Source: Cystobacter ferrugineus (GTDB lineage: Bacteria > Myxococcota > Myxococcia > Myxococcales > Myxococcaceae). From it: a DNA stretch of 64,000 bases. The position numbers and the translations under genes were made by a program. The notes under the pieces are model-generated. The model made no database searches. It was not told the DNA's origin and saw only the letters and a program-made list of their open reading frames with translations. Positions 25,454 through 34,585 of this stretch are shown piece by piece (the first letter of the stretch is position 1; every line of letters begins with the position of its first letter). The DNA lies in NCBI RefSeq assembly GCF_001887355.1, contig NZ_MPIN01000004.1:721733-785732 (forward strand), written 5' to 3'.

Positions 25454-28400
25454 CGCGCTCACGTTGGCGTTGGAGAGGAACCTCGCGCTGCTCGCGGGAG
25501 CGGGCGCGGGCAAGACGTACAGCCTGGTGACGATGACGTTGCACCTGCTGGCCGGGGCTCGCGAGGGGTTCAAGCCCTTGCGGCCCGCGCGCCTGGGCAT
25601 GGTGACGTTCACCGACAAGGCCGCCGCGGAGATGCGCGCCCGTGTCCGCGCGCGCCTGGATGTGCTCGTCCAGGAGGAGCCCAAGGCCTCGCAGGAGCCC
25701 GAGCTGCGTGCCTCGCTCGAGCGCCTGGGATTGCCCTTTCCCTCGCGCGATACGTGGCGCTCGCTGCGAGAAGAGCTGGGCTCGGCCTCGATTGGCACCT
25801 TCCACTCGATGTGCGGGCAGATCCTCCGCCGCGCGCCCCCGGGCTCGGGCGTGGATTCCTCCTTCGACGTGCTCGACGAGCTGGAGGCGCGCTCGCTCGT
25901 GCTGGACGTGTGCGAGCGCGTGGTGCTGGACGCACTGGAGTCCAGCGACACGCTCGTGCGCGAGCTGTGCGCGGAGATGACCTTCTCGGGCTCCGACTTC
26001 ACCGAGGGCCTGGTGTCCTCGTTGGCGGAGCTCTACGGGAAGTTGCGCGAGGAGGGCCTGCCCGCGGCCAGGGCTCGCGTGTCCGACCCCGGCGAGGCCC
26101 GGGAGTCCTTCGACGCCCTCGTCGAGAAGTGCCTCGAGCTGTGCGGCACCGTGAGCGAGCATGACGCCAAGGGAGAGTGGCGGGCGCTGCGCGAGAAGCT
26201 CGAGCGCGCGCTCACGGGGCTCACCCCGGAGAATGTCTTCGCGCCCGAGCGGCTGCCCGCGCTCAAGCTGGCCTTCAACGAGGATGGCCGTGACGTGCGC
26301 CGGCTCAAGAAGGAGCCCGGCAACTCGATGAAGGAGCTGTACTGGTCCTTCTTCGGCAAGAGCGACGGCACGGTGTTGACGCTGGAGGACGTCGCCGCGG
26401 CGTGCCGCACGGTGCCCTTCGAGGCCACGTTCCGCGCGCTGCTCGAGCAGGTGGAGACGCGTCACGCGGAGGAGCTCTCCCGGCGCAACGCCCTGGACTT
26501 CACCTCGCTGCTGGTGAAGACGCGGGACTTGCTGAGGGACCTGCCCGACTTCCGCCGGCAGATGCAGGAGCGCTTCGGCGCGCTGATGGTGGACGAGTTC
26601 CAGGACACCAACCGCTTGCAGTTGGAGCTGGTGCTGCTCCTGGCCGAGAAGCGCGAGGAGGGTCCCCGGGCCGTGAAACCCGAGGACGATCTGGTGGCCG
26701 CGCTGCCGCTGGAGCCCGCCTTCCTGTGCGTGGTGGGAGATCGCAAGCAATCCATCTACGAGTTCCGTGGCGCGGACGTGTCCGTGTTCGAGGTGCTGGC
26801 GCGGAAGATCGAGCAGGAGGGGGGCGTGCGCGACTTCCTCCAGCACAACCGGCGCTCGGTGCCGCCGCTGCTCGACTTCTTCAACCAGGCCTTCGCGGGC
26901 GTGCTGGTGCCGGGCGAGGGTGGGGCGCGTCCCTACGAGGTGGTGTACTCGCCCGAGGGGGATGATCTGCTCGCGGTGCGTCCGGCCCCCGTTCCCGCGC
27001 CGGTGGTGGAGCGGTTGCTCGTGGAGGACGAGGGCATCACCACCTCGGGCGAGCTGCGCCTGGCGGAGGCGGAAGCGCTGGCCAGGCGGTTGAAGCTCCT
27101 CCTGTCCCCGGGGGCTCCGCCGCTCATCGCGGTGACCAGGGAGGGAACGGAGGTGCGTCCCCTGCGCGGGGGCGATGTGGCCATGCTCTTCCGGACCTTC
27201 AATCACCTGGAGGTGTACCGGCAGGCGCTCATCCGCCACGGCATTCCCCACCGCGTGCTGCGCGGCCGTGGCTTCTATGGCGCGCAGGAGGTGCTGGATC
27301 TGGCCTCGTTGCTGTCGCTGCTCGCGGACTCCGAGGACACGCTGGCGTTCGCGGCGGTGTTGCGCTCTCCCCTGGTGGGGTTGTCGGACGCCTCGCTCTT
27401 CCGCCTGGCCGGGCCCGAGGGCTTGTCGCTGCCCGCCGTGGAGAAGGAGGGGGCCTCGCTCCTCGAGTCTCTTCCGGAGGGGGAGCGCGAGCGGCTCGAG
27501 CGCTTCCTCTCGGCGCTGCCCGTGCTGCGGCGCGAGCGGGACCGGCTCGGCGTGCGGGCCCTGCTCCTGGCCACGCTGGAGCTGACGGGCTTTCGCGAGG
27601 CGCTGGCGGCCACACCCTACGCGGAGCAGGCGAGCGCCAACGTGGAGAAGCTGCTCGCGCTGGCGGGCCGGCGCGACGAGCGGGGCACGGGCGGCTGCGT
27701 GACGTTCGCGCGCGAGCTGCAACGCCTCGTGCACGAGGAGCCCACCGAGGCCCAGGCGGATCTGCTGGAGGCGGGGGACCCGCGCGCGGTGCAACTGCTC
27801 ACCATCCACCGGGCCAAGGGGTTGGAGTGGCCGGTGGTGGTGGTGCCCGCCCTCGGCGGTTCGCGGCGCTCCAACAGTGGAGGCCGGGTGCTCTTCGAGC
27901 GCGCACGAGGCCTCGCCCTGCGGCCCTGGTTGCCGCCGGAGCTGCTCGACCGCGTGGACACGAAGTTCCGCTCGCCCCGCTTCGACGCGGTGAAGACGGA
28001 GATCAAGCGCCGGGAGACGGCCGAGTACCGGCGTCTGCTGTACGTCGCGCTCACTCGCGCCCAGGATCGGCTCCTGCTGTCGGGCGGCGAGGAGCGCAAC
28101 GCCGCGGACTCGTGGTGGTGTCTGCTCGACGCGCGGCTCGATGAAGACTCCCGGCTGCGGGACCTGGTCGAGGATCTGGACGCGCGCACGCTGCCGGAGC
28201 CTCCGGAGGTGGACCTCTCCGAGGAAGTGGACGAGGCCGAGCAGGAGGCCCGGGTCGAGACGGCCTGGCAGCGGGTGCACGCTCGCCGGGACGCCGTCGT
28301 CCCCGAGTCCGTGACGGTGCAGGCGGCGGCGGTGCAGGACTTCATCGCCTGTCCGCGCCGCTACCATTACGTGCACCGGTTGGGTCTGCGCGCCGATGGA

Positions 28401-29156
28401 GTCGCCTGGGAAGCACCGCCTCGCCAGTCGGCCCTCTATGTCGAGCGGGACTCCTGGGGCGCTCCGTCCCCGAGCATTCCGGACCGGGTGGTGGCCCTCG
28501 TACGAAGGGTGGATTTCCGGCTGGCGGGTACGCCCGCTCCGGAGCGGCGGGCGCGCCTGGAAGCCTTGGCTCGGGAGGTGGGCTGGACAGTGGAGGAGGA
28601 GGGCGTGGAGGAGGCGCTTGTCCTCCTCGAACGCTTCTTGGACACCGCATGTGCCCACGAACTGGCGACCGTGCCCGGGGCGCGAGTGCTCCGTGCGTTG
28701 CCGTTCGTCCTGGACCTGCCGGGAGGAGCGCCCACGGCCCTGGAGGGGGAGCTGGATCTGCTCTGGGAGACCCCGGAGCGCGAGGCCCGGGGCCTGGTGT
28801 TCCTACCGGCCGGTAGGTCTCCCCGCGGGCTCGAGGCCCATGCGGACTTCCTGGCGGCCGTGGCCTTGGCGGCTCGGCGGCTGGTGCGCGAGGACGTGCC
28901 CCTCCGGGTCGGGGCCGTCTTCCTGGGTGGGGACGTGTTGGAGCCGGAATTCTCCTCGGAAGAAGCAAACCTACAGCTCCCCGCCGAGCGCTTGAGGGAC
29001 GCGGCCCGGGCCCTGGTCGAAGCGGACGTCCGAGGGCGCTGGCCCGGGCGCGACGCCCCGGTGTGTGCGGGACTGGCCTGTGGCTATGTCGCACACTGCC
29101 ACCCGGACGGCCTGGCACGATCCAACTCGGTGACGGACCGTGCGGAAGCGTGCTAA
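25446..29156 (+). CDS. addA: AddA-like UvrD-family helicase with degenerate nuclease domain
   Basis: The 1236-residue product has every SF1A helicase motif: LLAGAGAGKTYSL (Walker A, residue ~15), TFTDKAAAEM (Ia), MVDEFQDTNRLQ (II), VVGDRKQSIYEFRGAD (III), LLTIHRAKGLEWPVVVV (V) and LYVALTRAQDRLL (VI). The ATG overlaps the addB stop, so the two are one operon with coupled translation. The C-terminal region has the position of the AddA nuclease but the D..DYK pattern is absent: the matching segment reads ALEGELDLLWETP then GLVFLPAGR. Four cysteines remain in Fe-S-like spacing (FIACPRRY; VCAGLACGYVAHC). It should therefore be an active helicase with a probably inactive nuclease fold, leaving cutting to AddB. 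purA follows 12 bases later. Confidence 0.9.
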   Translation: MSDALTLALERNLALLAGAGAGKTYSLVTMTLHLLAGAREGFKPLRPARLGMVTFTDKAAAEMRARVRARLDVLVQEEPKASQEPELRASLERLGLPFPSRDTWRSLREELGSASIGTFHSMCGQILRRAPPGSGVDSSFDVLDELEARSLVLDVCERVVLDALESSDTLVRELCAEMTFSGSDFTEGLVSSLAELYGKLREEGLPAARARVSDPGEARESFDALVEKCLELCGTVSEHDAKGEWRALREKLERALTGLTPENVFAPERLPALKLAFNEDGRDVRRLKKEPGNSMKELYWSFFGKSDGTVLTLEDVAAACRTVPFEATFRALLEQVETRHAEELSRRNALDFTSLLVKTRDLLRDLPDFRRQMQERFGALMVDEFQDTNRLQLELVLLLAEKREEGPRAVKPEDDLVAALPLEPAFLCVVGDRKQSIYEFRGADVSVFEVLARKIEQEGGVRDFLQHNRRSVPPLLDFFNQAFAGVLVPGEGGARPYEVVYSPEGDDLLAVRPAPVPAPVVERLLVEDEGITTSGELRLAEAEALARRLKLLLSPGAPPLIAVTREGTEVRPLRGGDVAMLFRTFNHLEVYRQALIRHGIPHRVLRGRGFYGAQEVLDLASLLSLLADSEDTLAFAAVLRSPLVGLSDASLFRLAGPEGLSLPAVEKEGASLLESLPEGERERLERFLSALPVLRRERDRLGVRALLLATLELTGFREALAATPYAEQASANVEKLLALAGRRDERGTGGCVTFARELQRLVHEEPTEAQADLLEAGDPRAVQLLTIHRAKGLEWPVVVVPALGGSRRSNSGGRVLFERARGLALRPWLPPELLDRVDTKFRSPRFDAVKTEIKRRETAEYRRLLYVALTRAQDRLLLSGGEERNAADSWWCLLDARLDEDSRLRDLVEDLDARTLPEPPEVDLSEEVDEAEQEARVETAWQRVHARRDAVVPESVTVQAAAVQDFIACPRRYHYVHRLGLRADGVAWEAPPRQSALYVERDSWGAPSPSIPDRVVALVRRVDFRLAGTPAPERRARLEALAREVGWTVEEEGVEEALVLLERFLDTACAHELATVPGARVLRALPFVLDLPGGAPTALEGELDLLWETPEREARGLVFLPAGRSPRGLEAHADFLAAVALAARRLVREDVPLRVGAVFLGGDVLEPEFSSEEANLQLPAERLRDAARALVEADVRGRWPGRDAPVCAGLACGYVAHCHPDGLARSNSVTDRAEAC

Positions 29157-30495
<1,339 letters not shown>

Positions 30496-30601
30496 AAAAA
30501 CTGAACACTCGGGGATTCCCGGAAGTCCTGTGGTGGACTCCCCGACTGGAGGGCAGGGGAGCCGGTGGCATGTGTCAGGGGGGCACCTTAATTTCAGGTG
30601 C

Positions 30602-31030
30602 ATGGAACAGGGCGACTCGAAGGCAGGAAGGCAAGTATTCCGCCCACACGCCGTGCTCGCGGCCGTCATGGGCGCCGCGACGCTGCTCTGGCTGGGGGTG
30701 TTGCTCTACCTCCTGCGCTTCGACGGAGTGCCGGTGCAGACGTTCCTGTCCGCGCTCTTCTTCGTCCTCTTCTTCGCGGTGTCGGTGACCTACTACGGGC
30801 GCACCCGCATCGTCGTGGACGCGGGCGGCATCACGTACCGGGGCATGGTGCGCACCCGCCGCTTCTCCTTCTCGGACATCCGCAAGGTGGATGTGCTGCC
30901 CGGTCCGGTCACCGTGTACGCGGTGCGCGGCAGCCGGGGCCGCGTGCACTTCACCAGCCTCTTCTCGCACCACCAGCGCCTGGCGCGGTTGCTCATCGAG
31001 CGGGCGGGTCTCTCGCCGCTGCACGCCTGA
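30602..31030 (+). CDS. Small membrane protein with PH-like domain
   Basis: The 142-residue protein has two predicted membrane helices (about residues 15-35, LAAVMGAATLLWLGVLLYLL, and 42-62, FLSALFFVLFFAVSVTYY) followed by a beta-rich soluble domain of ~75 residues (IVVDAGGITYRG, then FSFSDIRKVDVLPG, then VHFTS). This resembles small bacterial PH-like (bPH) membrane proteins of unknown role. ATG 30602 is preceded by AGGTG. The gene ends three bases from the stop of the convergent FHA gene. Confidence 0.7.
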   Translation: MEQGDSKAGRQVFRPHAVLAAVMGAATLLWLGVLLYLLRFDGVPVQTFLSALFFVLFFAVSVTYYGRTRIVVDAGGITYRGMVRTRRFSFSDIRKVDVLPGPVTVYAVRGSRGRVHFTSLFSHHQRLARLLIERAGLSPLHA

Positions 31031-31033
31031 GCT

Positions 31034-31876
31034 TCAGCCCGTCAGGACGTAGGTGGCCAGCAGGCCCACCAGGGCCAGCCCCGCGCCCAGGACGAGCAGT
31101 CCCACGTCCCCTCGTCCCCGTGAGCGCACGGGCGCGCGCTCCCGCTCCACGCTCGGGCTCTCGGGTTCGGGGGCGGGGGAGGGCGCGGCTTGCTCCTCGG
31201 GCGGCGGTTCCGCGATGGGCTCGGCCGCCGGGGCCTGGAAGCGCAGCAGGGTCCGTCCCAGCTCGATGATGTCGCCGTCCTGGAGCGCCTGGGGGGCTTC
31301 CACGCGTTTCCCATTGAGATAGACGCCGTTGGGGCTGTCCTGGTCCTCCAGGAGGAAGGCGCCCTCCTGCTGGCGGATGCACGCATGGCGGCGGGACACG
31401 GCGATGTCCCTCAAGCGCACGGCCATCTCCAGGCTCCGCCCCAGCTCCGTCCGGGCCTCCGCGAGGGCGAAGCAGCGGCCCACGTCCGCGCCGGTGAGGC
31501 ACTGGAGCGACGCGGCGCGCGAGACCAGGGATTCTTCCGTGTCCCCCAGCAGGTGCTTGAGCACGGCCACCGTGCCCACCTGCCGCTCGGTGTCCGCGCC
31601 GGGTGCCAGCAGCTTCAGGCTCATGCCCTCGGGCAGGCCCACCTCCTCACCGGGAAGCACCAGCCGCGCCACGTCCGGGGGCACCATCACCCCCGCCACG
31701 GTGAAGGTGCGGCGGGCCTCCACCATCAGCCGGTGCCCCTCGATGCGCAGCGTCAGCAGGCCGGGCGGCAGTCCCTCGAGGCGGACATGATCGTCCTCGC
31801 CGCCTCCCAGCAGATGCACCCCCTCGGGAAGCTCGAAGGAGGTCGGGGTGCCCAGGTGCTCGAATTCGAAGTGCAT
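31034..31876 (-). CDS. FHA-domain protein with C-terminal membrane anchor
   Basis: The 280-residue protein has an N-terminal beta-rich region (1-~125) that may be a degenerate FHA-like fold, and a clear FHA domain at ~135-215: LGRSLEMAVRLRDIAVSRRH, then EDQDSPNGVYLNGKRV, then LQDGDIIELG. A proline/glutamate-rich linker (~217-250) leads to one C-terminal hydrophobic segment, VGLLVLGAGLALVGLLATYV. FHA domains bind phosphothreonine peptides, so this is likely a membrane-tethered reader of Ser/Thr kinase signalling, which is abundant in myxobacteria. No kinase gene is adjacent. Confidence 0.85.
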   Translation of the reverse strand: MHFEFEHLGTPTSFELPEGVHLLGGGEDDHVRLEGLPPGLLTLRIEGHRLMVEARRTFTVAGVMVPPDVARLVLPGEEVGLPEGMSLKLLAPGADTERQVGTVAVLKHLLGDTEESLVSRAASLQCLTGADVGRCFALAEARTELGRSLEMAVRLRDIAVSRRHACIRQQEGAFLLEDQDSPNGVYLNGKRVEAPQALQDGDIIELGRTLLRFQAPAAEPIAEPPPEEQAAPSPAPEPESPSVERERAPVRSRGRGDVGLLVLGAGLALVGLLATYVLTG

Positions 31877-31914
31877 GGCGTGGGGAGCGGAAGGGAGGTG
31901 GTCTGCCCCAGGGC

Positions 31915-32364
31915 CTACTTCGCGATCCGCGTGAGCGAGTTGTTCCGGACGAAGGTGCCCGGGTAGGACTGCCCATCGGCCGAGTACGTCAGTGTCCCGG
32001 AGGAATCGAGTTGGATGCTCGAACCCGTGAGCACCGCGGTCCCGCTGGTGAAGGTCAGTGAGAGCGAGACGCCGTTCAGCTCACCGGTACACGTCACCCC
32101 CGCTCTGAGCGTCGCCACGTTCCCCTCGACATCCGCGGGCAGGGCGCACGTGCCGCTCGAGTCCATGATGACGATGTCCGAATCGATTCCTTCCGAGATT
32201 CGGAGCGACATCTTTCCGGAACCAGTCGCGCTTCCTCTTCCAGTGATGGACACGGTGAGCGAGTCCGGCCCGGAGTAACTGCCGTGGAACTGCTGACCCG
32301 CGGGGCCACAACCCAGGGCGAACGTGGCGAGTGGCAGGCAGAGCAAGAGCATCGAGCGCTTCAT
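31915..32364 (-). CDS. Small secreted lipoprotein, beta-rich
   Basis: ATG 32362-32364 follows GAGGAGTCGTC. The signal LLLCLPLATFALGC ends in a lipobox ALG|C. The mature ~130 residues are rich in serine, threonine and glycine with alternating strand-like patterns (SLTVSITGRGSATGSGKM, LSLTFTSGTAVLTGS) and two cysteines (GTCALP, GVTCTG) that could form a disulfide. No family was recognised. It lies on the same strand as the FHA gene, 38 bases upstream, and could share its transcript. Confidence 0.7.
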   Translation of the reverse strand: MKRSMLLLCLPLATFALGCGPAGQQFHGSYSGPDSLTVSITGRGSATGSGKMSLRISEGIDSDIVIMDSSGTCALPADVEGNVATLRAGVTCTGELNGVSLSLTFTSGTAVLTGSSIQLDSSGTLTYSADGQSYPGTFVRNNSLTRIAK

Positions 32365-32610
32365 GTGACGACTCCTCGGTGAGGGGGGCGCGGCCCATGG
32401 GGAAGGGCACGCGACGGGGTGGATGCCGGGGCCGCTCGTGCAGGACTCCTGCCAGTCTCCACCTGCGCCGCGGCGACTCCTCAAACCCATGCGATTCAAG
32501 GACATGGCCGCGTGACGATGGCGTCGCCGCGGTCTCCCCCATCCACTGCGTGGGATGCCCCATCATCCACGCCATGGACGGATGCGCTGGGACTAGGATG
32601 GGCGCCCCCG

Positions 32611-33807
32611 ATGCGTCCCGCCCTCCGCCTGCTGCCACTGCTGCTGCTCTCGCTCCTCTCCGCCTGCCGTGATGAACAGGCCGGCCCCAAGCCTCGTGCG
32701 AAAGCCCTGCCGCCCCCCGCCCGGTTGCGCGTCCTGGACGCGGCTCCGGCGGACCTGACCTACCGCGCGGGCACCACGTTCGCGGGAGGCGCGGTGCGCT
32801 ACCTCGGCACGCGCGTGACTCCCGCGGTGGCCGCGCCCGGCCAGCCCGTTCAGCTCGCGCACTACTTCGAGGCCCTGCGCGCCCCGCCCCAGGGGTGGGA
32901 GTTCTTCGTGCACGTGGTGGAGCCCGGCTCCGGGCAGATGCTGATCAACGCGGACCATGGCTTCGCGGGCGGAGTGGGGCCCCTGGGCTCCTGGCCCGTG
33001 GGCAAGGTGGTGGAGGACGTGCACACGGTGGCCATGCCGTCCATTCCGGGCCGGGTGGTGCTCGGCTTCTGGCGGGGCGAAGAGCGTCTGGCCGTGGATG
33101 AGCCGCGGGCACATGCGGGAGACAACCGGATGTTCGGCCCGGAGCTGGGAGGCGCTCTTCCGCCCTTGCCTGAGTACACGATGCACCGTGCCGCCCGGCC
33201 GCCGGTGCTCGACGGAGAACTCGAGGACGAGGCGTGGAAGGCGGCCACTCCGGTGGTGCTGCGGGGCAGCTTCGATGGGCGTGCCGTGTCTCCGCGCACC
33301 GAGGCCCGGCTGACCTACGACGACCAGAACCTGTACGTCGCCTTCGACGTGGAGGATCCGGATGTCTGGGGCACGTTCCGCAAGCAGGACGAGCCCCTCT
33401 ACACGCAGGAGGTGGTGGAGGTGTTCCTCGACGCCAACGCGGACGGGAGGACGTACAACGAACTGCAGGTGTCCCCGCACAACGTGCACTTCGATGCCTA
33501 CTTCCCCGCGCGCCGTCAGGGCATGGATTTGAGCTGGGACTCGGGCATGACGAGCGCGGTGAAGGTCCGGGGCACGCTCGACGAGGCGTCCGACCGGGAC
33601 GAGGGCTGGCGGGTGGAGATGAAGATTCCCCTGGCCCGCCTGGCCGAGGTGCCCCACCTGCCCCCGAACAAGGGGGACCGGTGGCGCTTCAACCTGTACC
33701 GGCTGGAGCACCCGGAGCGGCGGAGAGAACAAGGGCAGTCCTTTTCCCCGCTCTTCGTGGGTGACTTCCACTCGCTGCCGCGCTTCGGCTGGCTGATCTT
33801 CGACTAG
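32611..33807 (+). CDS. Lipoprotein with CBM9-like carbohydrate-binding domain
   Basis: ATG 32611 is preceded by AGGATGGG. The signal LLPLLLLSLLSAC has lipobox LLSA|C. Residues ~50-190 form an unrecognised beta domain (YFEALRAPPQGWEFFVHVV). Residues ~195-398 match the family 9 carbohydrate-binding (DOMON-like) fold: PPVLDGELEDEAWKAA, ARLTYDDQNLYVAFDVEDPD, EVVEVFLDANADG, and WRVEMKIPLARLAEVP. This is the layout of myxobacterial 'carbohydrate-binding family 9-like' lipoproteins. A surface sugar-binding role is likely; no glycosidase domain is fused. The upstream 246 bases contain no other gene. Confidence 0.82.
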   Translation: MRPALRLLPLLLLSLLSACRDEQAGPKPRAKALPPPARLRVLDAAPADLTYRAGTTFAGGAVRYLGTRVTPAVAAPGQPVQLAHYFEALRAPPQGWEFFVHVVEPGSGQMLINADHGFAGGVGPLGSWPVGKVVEDVHTVAMPSIPGRVVLGFWRGEERLAVDEPRAHAGDNRMFGPELGGALPPLPEYTMHRAARPPVLDGELEDEAWKAATPVVLRGSFDGRAVSPRTEARLTYDDQNLYVAFDVEDPDVWGTFRKQDEPLYTQEVVEVFLDANADGRTYNELQVSPHNVHFDAYFPARRQGMDLSWDSGMTSAVKVRGTLDEASDRDEGWRVEMKIPLARLAEVPHLPPNKGDRWRFNLYRLEHPERRREQGQSFSPLFVGDFHSLPRFGWLIFD

Positions 33808-33823
33808 TCATCGCGGTCAAGCT

Positions 33824-34318
33824 TCATCCCCTTGACAGCCTATCCACTTCCTTCAGGAGCGTGGGAACGCGGTAGGACCCATGCATCGTGCGGACGCGTT
33901 CTGCCGCCACGTCTGGCTCCATCCCCACGGCGGTGACGTAGAGGGGCCGAGTGGCGCCACCTCGCAGCACCGGCACGGCGAAGCCCGAGCCCTTGAACGC
34001 GGTCTTGGCCACGCCCACCACGGGCACGCGGCGACCGAGCGCCTCGTACAGGTGTGCGCCCAGTCCCTTCTCCGCCGCGGAGCCCAGCCAGACGTAGCCG
34101 TCGATGAGCACCGCCGCCAGTGGCTGGTCGACCTGGGCGAGCAGGGCGAGCAACACTGGCAGCTCACGCTCGTAGAAATGCCCTGGCTGGTACTCGGCCG
34201 CCGCCGGCAGGTGAACCAGACGCTGCTCCACGGAGGCCGTGGCGGCCCAGTCGGCGAAGAGCAGCAAGGCTCCCCGCGCCTCGTGCTCCTGGTAGTGGAC
34301 GTCGACGCACGCGAGCAA
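33824..34318 (-). CDS. Endonuclease V-like protein
   Basis: The 164-residue protein is shorter than E. coli endonuclease V (~220) but keeps its core order: ACVDVHYQ (first metal aspartate), QPGHFYERELPVLLAL (catalytic glutamate block), AAVLIDGYVWLG (second aspartate, VDGHG in classical members), GLGAHLYEALGRRVPVVGVAKTA (GVAK) and a C-terminal GSYRVPTLLKEVDRLS. The family nicks DNA or RNA near deaminated adenine (inosine). The usual HG after VDG is YV here, so specificity may differ. The start is probably TTG 34316-34318, eight bases after the upstream stop, in an apparent operon with comEC and a small gene. Confidence 0.75.
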   Translation of the reverse strand: MLACVDVHYQEHEARGALLLFADWAATASVEQRLVHLPAAAEYQPGHFYERELPVLLALLAQVDQPLAAVLIDGYVWLGSAAEKGLGAHLYEALGRRVPVVGVAKTAFKGSGFAVPVLRGGATRPLYVTAVGMEPDVAAERVRTMHGSYRVPTLLKEVDRLSRG

Positions 34319-34326
34319 GGCGATGG

Positions 34327-34581
34327 CTACGCGTGCGGGGAGATCTCCCAGTGCGCGTCCGCCATGGAGCGCTCGGTCGGGTCCCCGAGGAAGCGCAGGA
34401 AGCCGTTGAGCTCCAGGGTGTCGATGAGCTCCTCTGCCTCCAATTGGGAGAAGCCCTTCGTGTTCACGAGCAGGTCGCGCATGAACGCCTTGCCGCGCAG
34501 GTAGCCCACGGGTTCACCCGGGGGGAGCATGTGCTTGAGGTCGGCGGTGAGCTGACGCAGGTCCGTGTCTTCGGAGATCAT
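34327..34581 (-). CDS. Small conserved-looking helical protein between comEC and endonuclease V-like gene
   Basis: The 84-residue product starts at ATG 34579-34581, four bases after the comEC stop and right behind GAGGTG. An in-frame start 14 codons earlier (34623) would overlap comEC. It is predicted mostly helical (TADLKHMLPPG, LEAEELIDTLELNGFLRFLG) with no signal or membrane segment. I do not recognise a family. Tight packing on both sides supports it being real and co-expressed with a DNA-uptake channel and a nuclease. Confidence 0.65.
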   Translation of the reverse strand: MISEDTDLRQLTADLKHMLPPGEPVGYLRGKAFMRDLLVNTKGFSQLEAEELIDTLELNGFLRFLGDPTERSMADAHWEISPHA

Positions 34582-34585
34582 CACC

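Noticed and set aside
22508-28658. Two open frames over 1000 codons antisense to addB and addA
   Set aside because: Shadows caused by high third-position GC in the real genes; no domains recognisable.
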